DNA of 64,000 bases from Styela clava (Eukaryota > Chordata > Ascidiacea > Stolidobranchia > Styelidae), in assembly GCF_964204865.1 (NCBI RefSeq), contig NC_135250.1:23861395-23925394 (forward strand), written 5' to 3'. The notes under the pieces are model-generated. The model did not search any database. It was not told the origin of the DNA and worked only from the letters and a program-made list of their open reading frames with translations. Positions 46,301 through 60,800 of this stretch are shown piece by piece; position 1 is the stretch's first letter; each line of letters starts with the position of its first letter. Made by a program: the position numbers and the translations under genes.

Positions 46301-49189
46301 GTCCCCCTTTAAAAAACCCTGTCATAAGCTAGAATAGGCGACCGTGCTTCTCTTGCCTGTTGTCATGTTGTCCCTCAAATTCAGCTACAACAAAAAATTC
46401 ACGAAAACGGGTTTTAGATTTTATGATTCCATCAATATTCTCGACAATGAATGATATACGGGTGGTAAAATGCCAAGTTATTCAAACAAAATGATCATGT
46501 TTTGCAACTTACAACCAATATTTTGTAAATAACTTTGTTTGACAGAGCCCCAAAAGATCTAACTACAAATATCAAAAAAGATTGGCCAAATAGTCACACT
46601 ACAACATAGTCGAATGTGCTGTATTTACGATAGATAACAAGTTCACCAAAAAGCATTACATGTAAAATGATAAAATAAAGATCAATTCAGCAATATCTAA
46701 CTAAAACTTGGTGATATGCATCTGTTGATGATTTTAAGTGTTTGTTTCGGAAATTTAATGACAGAATCAATTGTGGTTGTTGGGAATGTTTCAAAAAAGA
46801 TTGAATTAAAAAAAGTTTTCACAAAATGTCAAGGTTTGAGAGTAGTAAAGATGTAGAAAAAATACTCCCATGTTTTCTTCATTTGATAACCACACCACAG
46901 AACTTCTCCGATAAATATACGTAGCAATTGCGAGAGGCAGAAATGCCATGATGGAATTTCAACGCATTACAAACCAATATTAGCGATTCTCAGATATATT
47001 CGCGCATTCCCATCTGAACTGTGTGAAAAAGACTATACCTTTCTACACACTTGAAAATCTTTGTCAGATGAGCATCATAATATCGAATATCAGGAAAGGA
47101 ATAGTGCAATGGGAAAAACATATAAGACGTAACTTTCAGTAAAATGCAATTAAATAATTTTATTGTAGAATATATATTTAAAAACATTTCGTCACGTCAA
47201 CCGCAGTCCGAAACTTTAAGTCTCTGGCTGAGCTTAGATACCAATTGGCACTCATGTAAACTGGTAAGAGGCAGGTCTTATATTGAAACGCCACGGGATG
47301 GAGCAGATAATATGAGTATCCATCCCCCAGCTGTCATTTGAGTGGGTACTGCTGTTTTTATTGCAGATGAAGTCAAATATTCCAATCCATTTCAACTAAT
47401 AAAATATTTCCGAGTCCTAAAACTTTAAGCGGGAAAACGAAATGCTCGCAGTATCACAAATGTAGTTTGAAAAGTGCAAAAGGAGGTGGCTAGTAGCTGT
47501 CGATGAATCTTGGTTTATAGTGAAAAACTACCATTTATTGTACTAAAATTGAGTTTCTGATATTGTAAGGAGATTCATTGTTACTATGTATTCAAAACTA
47601 ACCTATGTAGTTCTAAAATATTTGTTTTCAACAAAAACGTGCTCCCGAAATATTCGTACCAAGATGGCGTACAACCTGAACTTTGTATGTGTACCAGTTT
47701 ACGCTTCAGGATGTTCGTCATCTTGGTACGAATACTCCCGGAGCGTCTTAAAATCCACTTAGAAAAAATTGCTCAAAATGATATACTCCACACCCACTTG
47801 GGTATCATTATTTATGTCATTGACATTATATCTAAAAAAGAAAAAAAAGTTTATGTCTTAAAACCAGCTTCGGCCACGATTCTGCCAGACTACACGTGTG
47901 CCGGTCCAACTCGTGGATCTACCAACACCACTTATTTGCCGATGCCGATTCGATATATACCAATACCAATATTACGAATTTCTTGTATTACTGCTATTCC
48001 AATAATCAGTAATTGACATCATTGCATATACAATGTTTTTGAGTTCTTTAGTGTAGGGTACACACGGGGTAAAATGTTCGTCTGTGAATAGTATTTATTG
48101 GGAACAGTACTTCAACTAGAATGACAGGTGAGGGAGTCATGATGCACACGTGAATGCAAACTTTTGACCTGACTTATGACTCAGATGGACAGTGACGACT
48201 TGACTTGGACTCTGCCTTTAGATAATTTTATTCAACACTGCCTGAATTCTAGTCGGGTTTTTATGGGGATTACCAATTGTAATCTAGTGAGTTACGTGAG
48301 TATTGAAGGCTTTGAAAATTTAAAACGTCATTGTCAGATTGCTAAAACGTTTGAAGTTCATCTGAGGGCATATTGACTTCTGTATTGTTATTCAGAGAAC
48401 ACCGTGTCTGTTATACTGTAATGAGCGTTACCGTCATTTTCTGTAAATATGTTTAAAATTTGAATTTAATCAGCAAATTCTTTTGTGTTTGTTTGTCCTG
48501 ATGTTTTATCAGAACTTATGACGTTAGGCCCTTCAAATTTCGACTGTAAACAAACGCCAACGACCTTTATCTAGTTTCAATAAAGCAATTTTTTTGATAT
48601 ATATATATATATATGTATACTTGTAACCAACTTGTTTGCGCAGACAAGCGTAAACTTTGAAATTATTAACGAATTCGTCGAATTGGATAATGCCTTTGAG
48701 TAACGAAATAAATTTTACCCACACATACTACGACCGATAACTAGGACCATATCATATAATTTGGGTTTGATAAAACAGTCCAATCAAATTTAGTAATACC
48801 AATTCAATAAAATACAGGAGAGCTTTGTTTTAAAATATGCACAAAATGCAAACGAAATATTTCACCATCATATCTCAGAAAATCATATCCGGTAACTTGT
48901 CGGGGCACCTGGTACCGCTTTTTCAAATCCGGTGACAATGAAGCATTTTTCATATGATTTAGTTTGAACGTGAATTGAAGTACCAAATTATATTTCAGTT
49001 TTTTTATTGCATCCTAATCATCCATTAATATAATATATTCATCATAACTATGTACTATTCGGTATATGTACGATTAGAAAATTGAAGTCGTGATAAAATC
49101 GATAATGTTACAAAGCACTGCTTCAATTATGTCGGCATGGCAAATAAAAATAAATGTAGAAACCAATGCCTACCTTCCACGCTGGCCAT
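34124..49189 (-). CDS. Gene A2: second copy of gene A, start to stop, with two lesions
   Basis: Minus-strand exons: 49174-49189, 44880-45073, 43823-43954, 43005-43160, 42449-42505, 42129-42357, 41742-about 41890, 41401-41472, 41030-41227, 40641-40712, 40374-40586, 39642-39713, 39296-39488, 39150-39221, 38898-39086, 38567-38638, 38252-38446, 38102-38173, 37777-37974, 37337-37408, 35993-36184, 35840-35911, 35188-35376, 34838-34909, 34563-34736, 34124-34312. G motifs are as in A1 (GAMREGKS, GFSWRGG, DTQG, RD). There are nine modules, then a coiled-coil terminal exon; expected product about 1180 residues. Lesion 1: relative to A1 a 218-bp deletion removes the normal acceptor and first 52 nt of exon 7. 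An AG at 41891-41892 could serve as a cryptic acceptor keeping the frame but replacing the conserved start of this exon. Lesion 2: exon 13 carries one extra base in a six-T run (plus strand 39344-39349), shifting the frame into a stop. It may be a pseudogene, a null allele, or contain assembly errors. Confidence 0.82.
34838..41472 (-). repeat. Array of nine two-exon helical modules in A2
   Basis: Reading the minus strand from 41472 down, short/long exon pairs have codon counts 24+66, 24+71, 24+64 (frameshifted), 24+63, 24+65, 24+66, 24+64, 24+63 and 24+58; the last long exon is 34563-34736, just beyond this interval. All introns are phase 0. Modules match individual B modules in places: the final A2 long exon (NDDLNPLHYRA...RGNKKIIRKY) resembles B1 exon 25 (EEDLTPHHDRA...VGNKEIVQTH). 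The short exon KDFHELCSMELGTCYNWAQ resembles B1 exon 16 (KEFHDWCRREVTNCLKQA). The array therefore predates the A/B split, and the genes then gained or lost modules. Confidence 0.8.
36257..37168. mobile_element. Probable hAT-like insertion in A2 intron 20
   Basis: Begins with ggggtgggcaaaatcgaata, a wording common at hAT-type ends, and ends near ...gtcgcccatcactg, a loose inverted match. The interior is GC-richer with a G/C-run hairpin at 37028-37072 (cccccacccccccc with gggtggggg). It lengthens the intron between the two exons of one module. Boundaries uncertain. Confidence 0.35.
44107..44608. mobile_element. Small inverted-repeat element in A2 intron 2
   Basis: Counterpart of 4113-4614. Arms 44107-44122 (atgaacctttccccga) and 44593-44608 remain perfectly complementary although the fourth base pair changed from G-C to A-T relative to copy 1. 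Confidence 0.5.
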
Positions 49190-50040
49190 TGTTGTTTGCG
49201 TGCCTCTGTCCTTGACTGCAATATTGACAAGATACAATAGCAAAGTAAAGTAATTTCATATAAGCTGAACTCTTTAGGCGTTTAATTAATAAAACAAAAA
49301 CGTTGTTGAAAATGATACTTCAAAATCACTTGGCTGCAACATGACACAATGTCCTAGATCAAACAAGAAGTGTTAAAAACGCCAATACATAATCTTACAC
49401 TGAATTACTCAACATCATTAGTTAGGAATATGAGGATGTTGGATTTGTTTGCATTGTAATCTATGCCTTTTCTTTCATTCAGTGTTCGTTTAGCTTCTTC
49501 GGCATCGACCAAGCGGCCAACACAACGCCTAATATGGTGCGTCGTCTTGTTTTTTGTGTGCACGCCATTTTTTCTTTATCCGTTCTATAAAATAAATGTC
49601 CTTACGCCTCTCGAGTTCATTTGCGTACAATTTAAACGCGTAATATTATCTAAATGTCTTGAATTGTTCGAAAGATATTATACGTGGCTTGATAGACAAT
49701 CAAGTATTGACACAGGAGTATTGGAATCTATTTTATTCTCTGATTTAATATTTCTAATGTAAACATGCAACTAAAATTGTGTTTGGCCAAGTTTGATAAA
49801 TTAACACCGATGTTGTTCACCTGAGCTGATCAGTTGCTAAGCAATGTTGAATTTTGTAGGTATAATATCAAGACAAGAACTTTTACTAAAAAGTTGAATT
49901 CAAGATATTATACCTACAAACTTTAGTTATACACTGCCTCAACATTTTGAGGCAGTGTATAAGAGTTTTTTACTTTTTTCACTTTTTCAAATAGATTGGC
50001 ATAACTAGCTTATTTTTAAATCAACAAAGTATCAAAGAAT
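49190..50040. promoter_or_regulatory. Shared divergent 5' region between A2 and B2
   Basis: Copy of the A1/B1 intergene with only scattered base changes. Both inverted repeats (49854-49919 and 49927-49962) and both upstream splice-acceptor-like sites are kept, which fits a shared function or simply recent duplication. Confidence 0.58.
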
Positions 50041-53000
50041 ATGGCGACTTGTATGGAAAAAGACGAATTTTATGAAGGTATGCGTTTTACCTATTATCTG
50101 TATATAAGTAGATTTTTTCTTAATAGTGCAATCAAAAAATATTATTACCTACAAAACTGTTTCAATGACTTGAATGCATCCTTTTTCAGCCAATAATCTG
50201 GCAAATTTTACATGACCATTTTTATCCATTTTATAACGCGGAGATTTGCCCAATATATCAATTATTACCGTTAACTCAAAGTTTTGTTGAAGGCCTTTCG
50301 AAACGTCGAAATATAGAAAAAAAATTCTATTTTCGCATTTTCAGCTGTTGGCTGCGTTATTCTCTTCTGAATCTTAAAAAAGACTTTACAGTTTACTCTA
50401 TATTTATTGGTTTTACTTTTCAGTCGATATCATACTTGTGTAAAAAGAGATAGCGAATCGCCCATAATGAATATCTTTCTCTTCAAAAAGTCAGCGCTCC
50501 AAATCAAGCTTGTCTATTCTTGTTTTGTCGATCCCTAAGTTATCGTATGAAAACTTTTAGAAATCATAATCTGAACATGTATTATGAATCATGAAGAGAG
50601 CTATAATCTTGGAGCAAGTACTTATTAAAATATTGAGATGATAAAACGCTTACATATTTTTTATTCTGTAACGGCACCAAAATGCCTAATGCGCTCGAAA
50701 CACTCACTTTGTTGTAACTTCCTGATGTCGTAAAAGGCTCACTCTTTCATTGTTGAGTAGCAAATAAAATGAACTTTCAAAAACCTTAATTGGACTTATC
50801 GGACGATTTTTGGTTACCACCCATCGCTCAGATTGATTGAATTCTTCTTCTAGTTGTGCGACGTTCCATTATCACAGCGAGGTGTATAAGTTCGAAATGT
50901 AAACGATATTTTAATACTTCCAAATGTCATATGAAATTCATAATTATATTGCTGCATAGGAAGTTAAATTCGCTTCCACACAAGATCATAACAAAAATTC
51001 CTGACATTATGACACAGCAAAACATCGCGAATTCGTGCACATGATGGGCAGGATCATATTTTAAAATTTAAAATCGATAGAAACTATATAGTCTATAAAA
51101 ACTCAATAATATATAGCACATCACATAAAGTGTACAAAAAGGTGACGTAATGAGTAAACTAGGGGTTTCACTCAATGAGTTTACGTCTAAATTATACTTT
51201 ATAGATTTTGTAAAAGAGTCAGTTTATTTGTTTTACACTCTATATGCGATTACTTATAAAGTTCTCTAAAGAAAAATGAAGGAACCTCTTATTCGATAAG
51301 TCGATTGATTTAATGTAGTCGAGCACTTTACATAATCCGACGACAAATAAATTCATCTGTGCCGCTCACTCACTACTTATCGGCCGATGTCATCCGCTAT
51401 CGTTAAAAACAAAATCCTGGAAGAGTGGGGATCTAGTAAGTTACAACCTTCAAGTTGAAAAAATGGATAACTTCCAAATCTTTAATGCTCTCATTTTCTG
51501 CGCCCGATTAATTTTACGCATTCAAAAGCTCTCAAATAAGTCAAATTACCGACGATAAATAAATGCATCTCTACTGCTCACTTGCGGCTTAGCGGCCAAT
51601 CAAGTCATCCATTGTTGAAAATATAAATTACTGGATGCGTGATAGTTGAGGTCAATGGACAATAGTGTAGGCCATATGGACATACAACCTTGAACCGTGA
51701 GGGATATTAGATAACTTTACCCAACTCTCACTGTGAAACTCTCTCTTTTTTATGTAAACTTCTCTCGGCAAAGATCAAAATATATTGGCGACTGCGAGAG
51801 CCTTGAATTTCGGGCATTTCCGGCTGCATCTTACGCCCTTTCAAACGCCTTATATGCGCGCATCATTGCGTTCAATGAATTTGGACCAATACAGTTTACC
51901 TTCAATACTATCACCAAAAACAGATTATTTCAATATATTATCCCAGGCCTTTTATTTTGTTGAATATTCAATTTCAGTCACGCTTTTGAACATTATGTAT
52001 TTGATTGGAATATTCCAATATACCAAAGTCTGTCTCATTGAAGTCAGCGAAATATAGACAATGCGCGTGCTATTTAGACCACACTGACCCGTACCAGTAC
52101 AACAATAATATTTGTGCTTGAAGTTTAACTACCAATTTATGCCAATAATGCAATTATGTCATGTTTAACTCATTGCAACAAATATAAACAAAAATCCAAT
52201 AATGAGGTTTGTGTTATTATTTGCCGATAGAACGGCACCATTAAATATCACACATTTATATCTAGATCGCTATCTAGCGCCTCTAAAACAATTTTTGTTA
52301 TTAATAGATGAAGGTGAAGCAATACCAATATACGTCAAAGACGAGAACGGCAAGCAGATATTTCTAAAAGATAATCTACTTAGGATACTGAATCAAAAAG
52401 GAGTGAAAGATGGAAAAGTCATGGTGCTAACTGTCGCCGGAGCAATGCGTGAAGGAAAATCTTTCATACTAAATCTATTCATCAAATATCTTGAGTCTGG
52501 GATGGTATGTATCATAGTTGTTTTAAATAAATAAAAATTAACAATGTATTCGAAAGAGATCTGGTTTTCTTTATGACAATTTGCATTTTTTCGTTTTTGT
52601 AAACCATTTTATAATTAATCAAAATAATACGAAAATCACCTTTCTGAAGTTTGATGAGCGTGCTTTTTGTATTAAAGCTCTACAAAGAAATACAATTTGC
52701 AAGTAAGGTATCAGTGAACTTTGATCTGTTTACTGTGCCGGCCATAATGTAATTCAAAGTTAACGATATGGAATTGTTTATTGTCATTATTGATTGCTCA
52801 CTGGCTTATGCTACAATAACTCGATGGAAAAATTTTAAAATAATCATCCAACAACATATTTGATTCGAACAGTAACAGAACGGGAATTTTTTCATGCGTT
52901 GAACGGCCTAACATACTCATCACTTTGTAAATAAATATTTAAAAATGTGATTTCTCTTATATTACTCTGCAGTCGTCTAGTTGGTTGGACGGGGATGAGA

Positions 53001-54830
53001 AAAAAACACTTGCAGGTTTTTCATGGCGCGGGGGAACAAAGTCAAATACTATGGGTATACTGATGTGGAGTAAGCCATATTTTGCAAATCTTCATGGAAA
53101 AAATAAGGTTAATGCACATTACTCATATTTCTCTTTATTGAATCCCACTGTTTTTGTTGTGAATAACGTTCTAAAATACTGACGCTTATGGCTTATCAAA
53201 TGATCGGACTTGAATTTCAGACTTTCTATGGGTCTTTCTCTACATATATATATATATATTACTTTTTATGTCTCTTCTTCTTCTCTTTGAATTTTTATTT
53301 ATAACGGAATGTGAATGTCCTATGCTCATACTGCCAATATTACATGCATATACAGCCAAATCATGTACATATAGAGCAAACCAAATATGCAAATACAACC
53401 AATGCCAAATGTGCATGCGGCCAATGTTATACGGATATGCAGATCAATATCAAATCAATATAATATACAGCCATTGAAATAATGTATATACAAAGCAAGT
53501 ACCATGTACATATATAAATATACAGCAATTTAAATGATGTACTGTATACACAAAATACATTGTTGTATTATATAGGTCAACTGAATATACATTCAAGTGT
53601 GTACATAGAAAACTCAATGTCATATGTGTATAGACAGCCATCTAAATATGCATATATATAAATAAAATATATTGTATTAAAATATAATTTGAAATATTTA
53701 TTAAATTGAATCGGCTGTATATTTTATATATATATAAACAAAAATCCAATATCTTATATATATATATATATATAAAATATTGAATTTATATAAATATGGC
53801 ATTGGCTTTGTATGCATATTTGGTTATCTCTATATGCAAAGTAGTTGACCGTATATATGTATTTTTGATCTACACTATATGTTCTTGATTTTATTGTATA
53901 TGCATATGACATTGATTGTGCATCATATGCCATTTGATGTATATGTATATTTGGTTAGCTCTACATGTGTATGAGTTGGCTGTATATGCCCATGACAATG
54001 GCTGTCCATGATATGACATTTCGTGTATATGCATATTTGACATTGACTTTTGCATGTGCATCACTCAAATGTCTGTATAAATTGCTGCACATTTTATGGA
54101 ATTAGCTGTGTATGTGCATCACACAAATTGATGTATATGCATATTGGATTGGCTACATATACATATATCATTGGCTTTATATGTTTACAAATTAGGCTGT
54201 GTATGCATACTTTGTCTGTAGTTTTTATATCACGTTACCAACCCTATCGAACCTTTTCAGGTAGCAATACTTTTAATGGACACACAGGGAGCATTTGATA
54301 ATGAAAACGACATTGCTCAAAGCTCTAAAATAATTACGATGAGCCTTGCAATCAGCTCTCACCTTATTTATAACGTCAACAAATGTTTACGAACGGACAA
54401 ACTTCAATTTTTTGAGGTAATATTTATGTTTTTTGAATTTGGCGCTACTTACCAAGACTCTATTACATGGCATTTATAATTTATCTTGAGTTCTGATAAA
54501 TTTCCCCATGAAATTATTTATACGATGTAATCAGCATTTTTATTGCACAACCCTTCTACGATTGTCGATTAATTCGATCTTTTATCAGTGATATTTCATA
54601 ACCTGTATAATAGTTTACTTTATATGTTGTATTCGAGTAACTCATTAGAACTCCTCATTAGATTATTACTTTTGATATTGATAGACGTTCCTTGAACATG
54701 CTAAGATGGCGAGAAAACTTCAAGACGATAGCATTTTCCAGGTGAGTATCAACTAATTTATTGCATGCTAATTACTTATCGATCTTAAGATCGGTAAGTA
54801 TATTGATAGGTATTTGTATGTATGTCTGTC

Positions 54831-54872
<42 letters not shown>

Positions 54873-57800
54873 TGTTAGATGAACGCGATATCTCACGAAC
54901 GCGTGGTTGAATCTGCTCCAAATTTTGCATCTGCATGCACCTTACCTCGGACCAGGCGCCTATTTTGGGTTAATTATGTCGTATAATTAGCGAGGTATTA
55001 ACTAATTACCGATCTAAGATCGATAAGTCCTCGGTCTCCGACCGATATTCTCGTTTAAGTATTGGGCGAATTTTTATGTCGCTTTCCCATTGCTTCGTTT
55101 TTATGCGGGTTGGTGATGACATGCTTTTCTTGATGAAGTTTCAGAAAAAAACCTCATAAAACCTCCAGTAGGAGATTCTAAGTTCTTCTGATAGCCACAT
55201 TAATCATAAATTAACTGCTGATTCTCCTCCACCCCGCTATTTTTCTTCCAATACCTAGTGCTTTTCAATGCTCACCATAACATCCCTCTGTAGCAATTGT
55301 TTTATCACAGTCTTTGACGTTTCTCGTTCGTGATTGGGCTGATACCGAAGATTATCCTTATGGCTCAGAGGCAGGAGGGGATTACGTTGACGATCAGATG
55401 AAAGGGAAAACAAAAGACAATATCAAGCGTTCAACATTTAAAGATTTGTTTCATAAAGTCTCCTCATTTCTCTTACCGTATCCTGGAAAAAGTGTGGCTG
55501 AGAGTTCTGCTATGAAATTCAGTGGATCTTTGCGAGGTTGGAAGGAAATGGTTCAATTTGCATTTTAATTATGGGTATTTTAAATGTAGGTAAAAAGAAA
55601 AAAGTTTACTTAGAAGATAAGAAGTACAAGAATATATATTATATATACAGGATGTCTCAACAGTAAGTATACACTTTTAATTTTGATTTGCTTTTCAGGT
55701 ACTCATCATAGAGCGTTCCTTTCTTTAGGATACATAGTATATATATATGAATAAAAAATAAAAGTTAGGTATTGTTTGCATTTTTCAACAACCCACAGAA
55801 TGACAAGGTGATTACCCCGAGAAATGAGAGGCAAAATTGCTGTTGGGCGAGAAGCATGTTAATCAGCAAGGCAAACCCAGCGCTTCGTTAACAGAGAATT
55901 TGATTATCGTAAGTCATCGTTGTAAAAGTGCCGAATGACTTTAATGCTTCTTGCCAAACAGCAATTTTTGACCTAATTTCTCGGGGTAACCTACTTGTCA
56001 TTCTGTGGGTTGTTGAAAAATTCAAACAATACCTAAATTTTACTACTGATCCATACTATGTTTTGTGAGGAAATGAACGCTCAATGATGAGTATCTGAAA
56101 AGCAAATCGACAACCGATTGCTGCCGGTACATCTAAGCCCAATTTTTTTTTTTTTTAATTTATAATTTCTCGTTAACCAATAACGCCTGACACATCACTC
56201 AGGGCTCGTTGGAAGCTTTGTTTTGTTTTCTACACGCTAGATGTCGCTTCTGGACCATTATTCGTACGACGTCACGCTTATGCTTGAGTAAGCATCAGCT
56301 TGTAAACAAACAATCAACCTTTTTCAATTCCTGCCGAACGAGTCATTCTTTATCATAACAGCAATCTCGCATGTTTGGTATCGTTGATTTCCTAGTTGTT
56401 ATAGCAACAGAATGAGACCGTAAGAGGTCTTATAGCTTACGCCGTCGCATAGTGAAGACGTGTTATGTTTGGACAGGTCGTGTCTTCGCGTCAGGTTGTG
56501 CGACATAAGAAATGTCCGATTCCACTAAATCATTTGCATCTGAATGGTTAGGAACAAATTTTTTGTTCTCTATTTGCTAGAGGACACTCTCTAACGAATA
56601 ACTGCGACTGCTGACGAGACGTAATGTGATAGTATATCTTCCTACTACTGCATAGCACATTTCGTAATGTGATAGTTTATATTCTTGGAGTATTTGGTTG
56701 TATTAAGGTAGATTTTCCTATTATGACGCATGAATCGATATGACTCGCTCGAGTTCAATCCCGTCTTATTTATATAACTAGCCAATTCCCACGCGGAAAT
56801 AATCCACGCAGATATAATACTATTTGTTTTTTTAAAAATTATAATTTCTTCTCAAGATAATAAATAAACTAAATTTACTAATTATAATTACTAAATATAT
56901 GCCATCCGGCTGTAATGGGTTGTATACTTACTTTTGAGACACCCTGTATATTATTTTTCTACATTATCTAGCTAGATCAACGGTGCACAACCTGCGACCG
57001 TCGTGAAAAAATAATGCGGCCGTCCACATACAAAATCCTATAAACAAAACAAAATAAAAAAAAGTTCAAAATATAGGATTTGGCGGCTATGCTGGCGTAT
57101 ATTGAAGCAAAACAGAAGCACTGCAAAAAAGTCAGACGACACGATGGTTCAGATTGATCACGCGTTTTTACATAATTGTACAACCATTATTCAACTTGCT
57201 GCAATATATCTGCTCAAGAATAGGTCCACCGAAAAGAAAAATCTGTTTAAAATGTGAATATTATACTTCCAAGTAGTCCTACATACTTTATAATTGGGCA
57301 GACTGCACCTCGCATGGGTCAAATACGCGGTTACGACGTCATAAAAGCCAAAGAAAATCGTGCGCCGTCGACGCGTGCATTAAGCCCCTGGAGGCCGTAT
57401 TGAATACAAAGGAATGCAATGTGGCCGCCAATAGCAAAAAGGTTGTGCACCCCTGATATATATAGAATGCATAGAACGGTATACCACTAACTACTCATTT
57501 TTACTGTTATACAGGCGTATAATCATACAAATCTCTAATCAACTTTTACAGATATTGATTCAGAATTCCTAGAATACGTGGACAAACTTGTTCACTTTTT
57601 GTTCGACCCTAGAAAAATTGTAATGAAGAAATATAATGAGGAACCCGTAAAAGGATTGGAATTGACGGAAATAGCAGTGCAGTTTGCAAAAATTCTGGAA
57701 AGCGACAAATTACCAACACCTAAAGATTTTTTGCAGGTTTGTTTTCATTTTTATTGCATTTCAACTAATATAGCTTTTAACGTTTAGTGCATTTATCAAT

Positions 57801-60800
57801 GCTTTGTTTAATACAACAATTAATTTCTGTATTCAAAACAGCAATTTCTTATGGGTTAAACAATTTTACTATGTCACATCACGAATACTTGTGATAATTG
57901 GATACTTGTGTTACAGGCACAAACAGAAGCGTTTTTAGCTAACGTTATTGAAAAAATGAGAAGAAATTTAGAAGAAATTATTGTGGAGGTGGGTAAAACT
58001 TGTTTGTCATTCGAAAACTGACTAAACTATTATACATTAATGAGAACACGTTCATCCTCCCCCCAAACTCGATGAAAAATGCATTTCACCCCGGACCTCG
58101 GTGTTTGCATCATTATTTATTATTTTTATTGTTTAGGTCATAAAGTTTTTAAATTCATACCAGACCTATTTGTTCAGGTTCAGAAATTGACAGTATTTAA
58201 AGTATGTTTAAGAACAGGTAGTTATTTCTAAGTTAAATTTTGTACAACTACATTGTTCGTTTTTAATATTCAGTCACTTGGCGAATGGACATTTGTGGAC
58301 GAAGAACTTTTCAGTCAAATTTCAAAAGCTGCGTTTGAGAAATCAATGATTGAATTTGGGAAAAAACCGTTTTACGGAGGCGACGAAGCGAGAAAACGTT
58401 GTGAAACAAATCTTGTGGAACAATTACGACATGATATGGAGCAGATGTCTGATCGTAATAACACAAAAAAAGTAACTATTTCCAGTATTTTATTCTTCTT
58501 TTAAGCTTATTTAGGAAACATTAGCTGCATCGGTTTAGGAGTCAGTGTTTGTTAGAGAAAAATTAAAACCGACACTTCTGTACCAGAGAAATGAGAAATG
58601 AACAATGTTCCATTAATTTTAGTCTCTGCTTTGCATGATGTGCTCCTTCTTGCGGAAAAATTGAAAATAGTTTTTTTTAGACTAGATGGCAATATTCGTT
58701 TTTACATTACCTTTTCTACTTTTACAAGCTTGCTCACATTGAAAAAAAAAAAAACTTTTAAACTAGCATAATATGAGTAAATACTAATAAAGAAGGTTGT
58801 TTATCAATATTGAGATATTTTTGATCATGAAAAAAATTATTTTTATCATCAGAACTTGTAAATTAAATGACAAAACGAGTAATAAAAATCAGCGATGTAA
58901 TTTTACCTCATTACCTAAAAAATATTTGGCAGCTGTTAGTAATGTAGTTAAAGTCGAAACCATCTTTTTGTTTTATTAATCACATCAGTACAGCAACATA
59001 ATCAAGAGTCTAGTGCTAAATGGTATCAACCTTTGGTAGATCATTTTCCATATTTAAAAAAGAAAGTAAACCCCCCAAAATAGTGGAAATAATAACTCTC
59101 GAAAGGACACTTGTATTTTAAACCATTGAAAATATAAAGAAAATGCTGCAGTATTGATTATTTTTCAACAATACTAATGTGCTTTAGCTCCACTTTTTCT
59201 ATAATATGGTGTTAATTAATTAGGAATTATGCATTATGCAAAGTGCATTATTTTAATGTAACAATCGGACAAAATAAAGTTGGCAAAAAATTAATATTTC
59301 TCTAAGGAACCCATTCCTAAAAATATTGCTAGAACGAATCAAATTATACTTTTGTTCAGATTCAATGCAGAAACCAATATGAAGAATTTATAAAAAAGGA
59401 AATGAAAGAGATGCAAACATCTTTGGAACAGGTTGTTAAATACATGAAGTCTTATTTGTCGAATAAAAAAGAATAAATTCTAAAATTACGCCACATTTGC
59501 AGTTGTGGTAATTTTAGTTTCTGTTTGTATATATAAATAATTAATTTATTTTCTCGTAATTTTATACACATATATATTTCTAGAAACAAAAACAATGCAT
59601 TTTCTTGCAAAAGCCATTTTATTTCGGACAAATAAATGTGCAGAATAATTTGAAATTAACTTTATAGAAGGTGGGACAGCACGCAGAAAAGACGGAAATA
59701 ACCAGGGAATGTCAACATCTCGAATCTTTTGTGGCGAAACGATTTCAACAAAAAGGTTTTGGTGTTCCTGAATACGACAAAGAATACATTGCTACAGTGA
59801 AAAAAAGGATTATCGAGTTGTGTGAAGAAACAATTCGAAGTTGCAAGAATCGTCGGGTAAATTTGATATTTGGATTTGTGACCGTAGATAAGAAATATTA
59901 GGAATTTGTTGAACTATTTTTTCTGAATTTGGCTTTATTTTTGAAATATCTGACTTCATCGTACACTCTTCTATTTAGATTATCTTAATCTATGTTATTC
60001 TTTATTTCTATCCAGCAGCATATGAATTTATTTTTGTTTAGTTATAACAAATAGGATCAATTCCATATTTTTCAATGTATAATATAAACCAAATTAGATC
60101 ACAAAAAGACAAACACATTCAAGCTATTCGTTGTGGTCCTTAACAATGGCCAATGGCGTTGCTATAATACCAGTTATTCCAACTATTTTCCTGTGGAGTT
60201 TTTTTTTAAATATTTTATATTATTTTGAAATAAATGTCTGAACATCAATAAAAATGCATTTTGTCTGATTTTTTAGGATTTAAAAAAAAAAATTATGTCT
60301 CATAATGTTTTAGGTAATTTATAGGTTTTCTTTTCTACTTAAGCTTTTTTTAATTATTGATTCAAATTTATTTATACAGGAAGCTTTGAAATTTTCTTGC
60401 ATTCAAAAAATATCCGAAATTGAGAAAAAGGCGAAGCGTATTTTAAAAGAGGTATTTAATAAAATAAATTATAATATACGCTCCAAATACTTCATAACAT
60501 ATTTTTTCCAATGCTACCCGTTTACTAAATCTGCATCAATGTGAAACTGACGCTTAACGTAATGATTCCTTTTAATACCTGGTATATTTTTATTTCGCCA
60601 TTTAGAAACTTGACCAAGTGGTGATTGAAGATAGAACAAAATTGGAGAATATCATCAATCAAATTATATGTGATGCAAAGCTACATTTCGGTGAATATAT
60701 GCAGTTGGATGCTCCCGATTTATTGAAAAAAAATCTAAATGACACGTTAAAAAGCAAACTCGATGAACTTCATGCTGTTGCCATTGAACTACAAAGGGAA

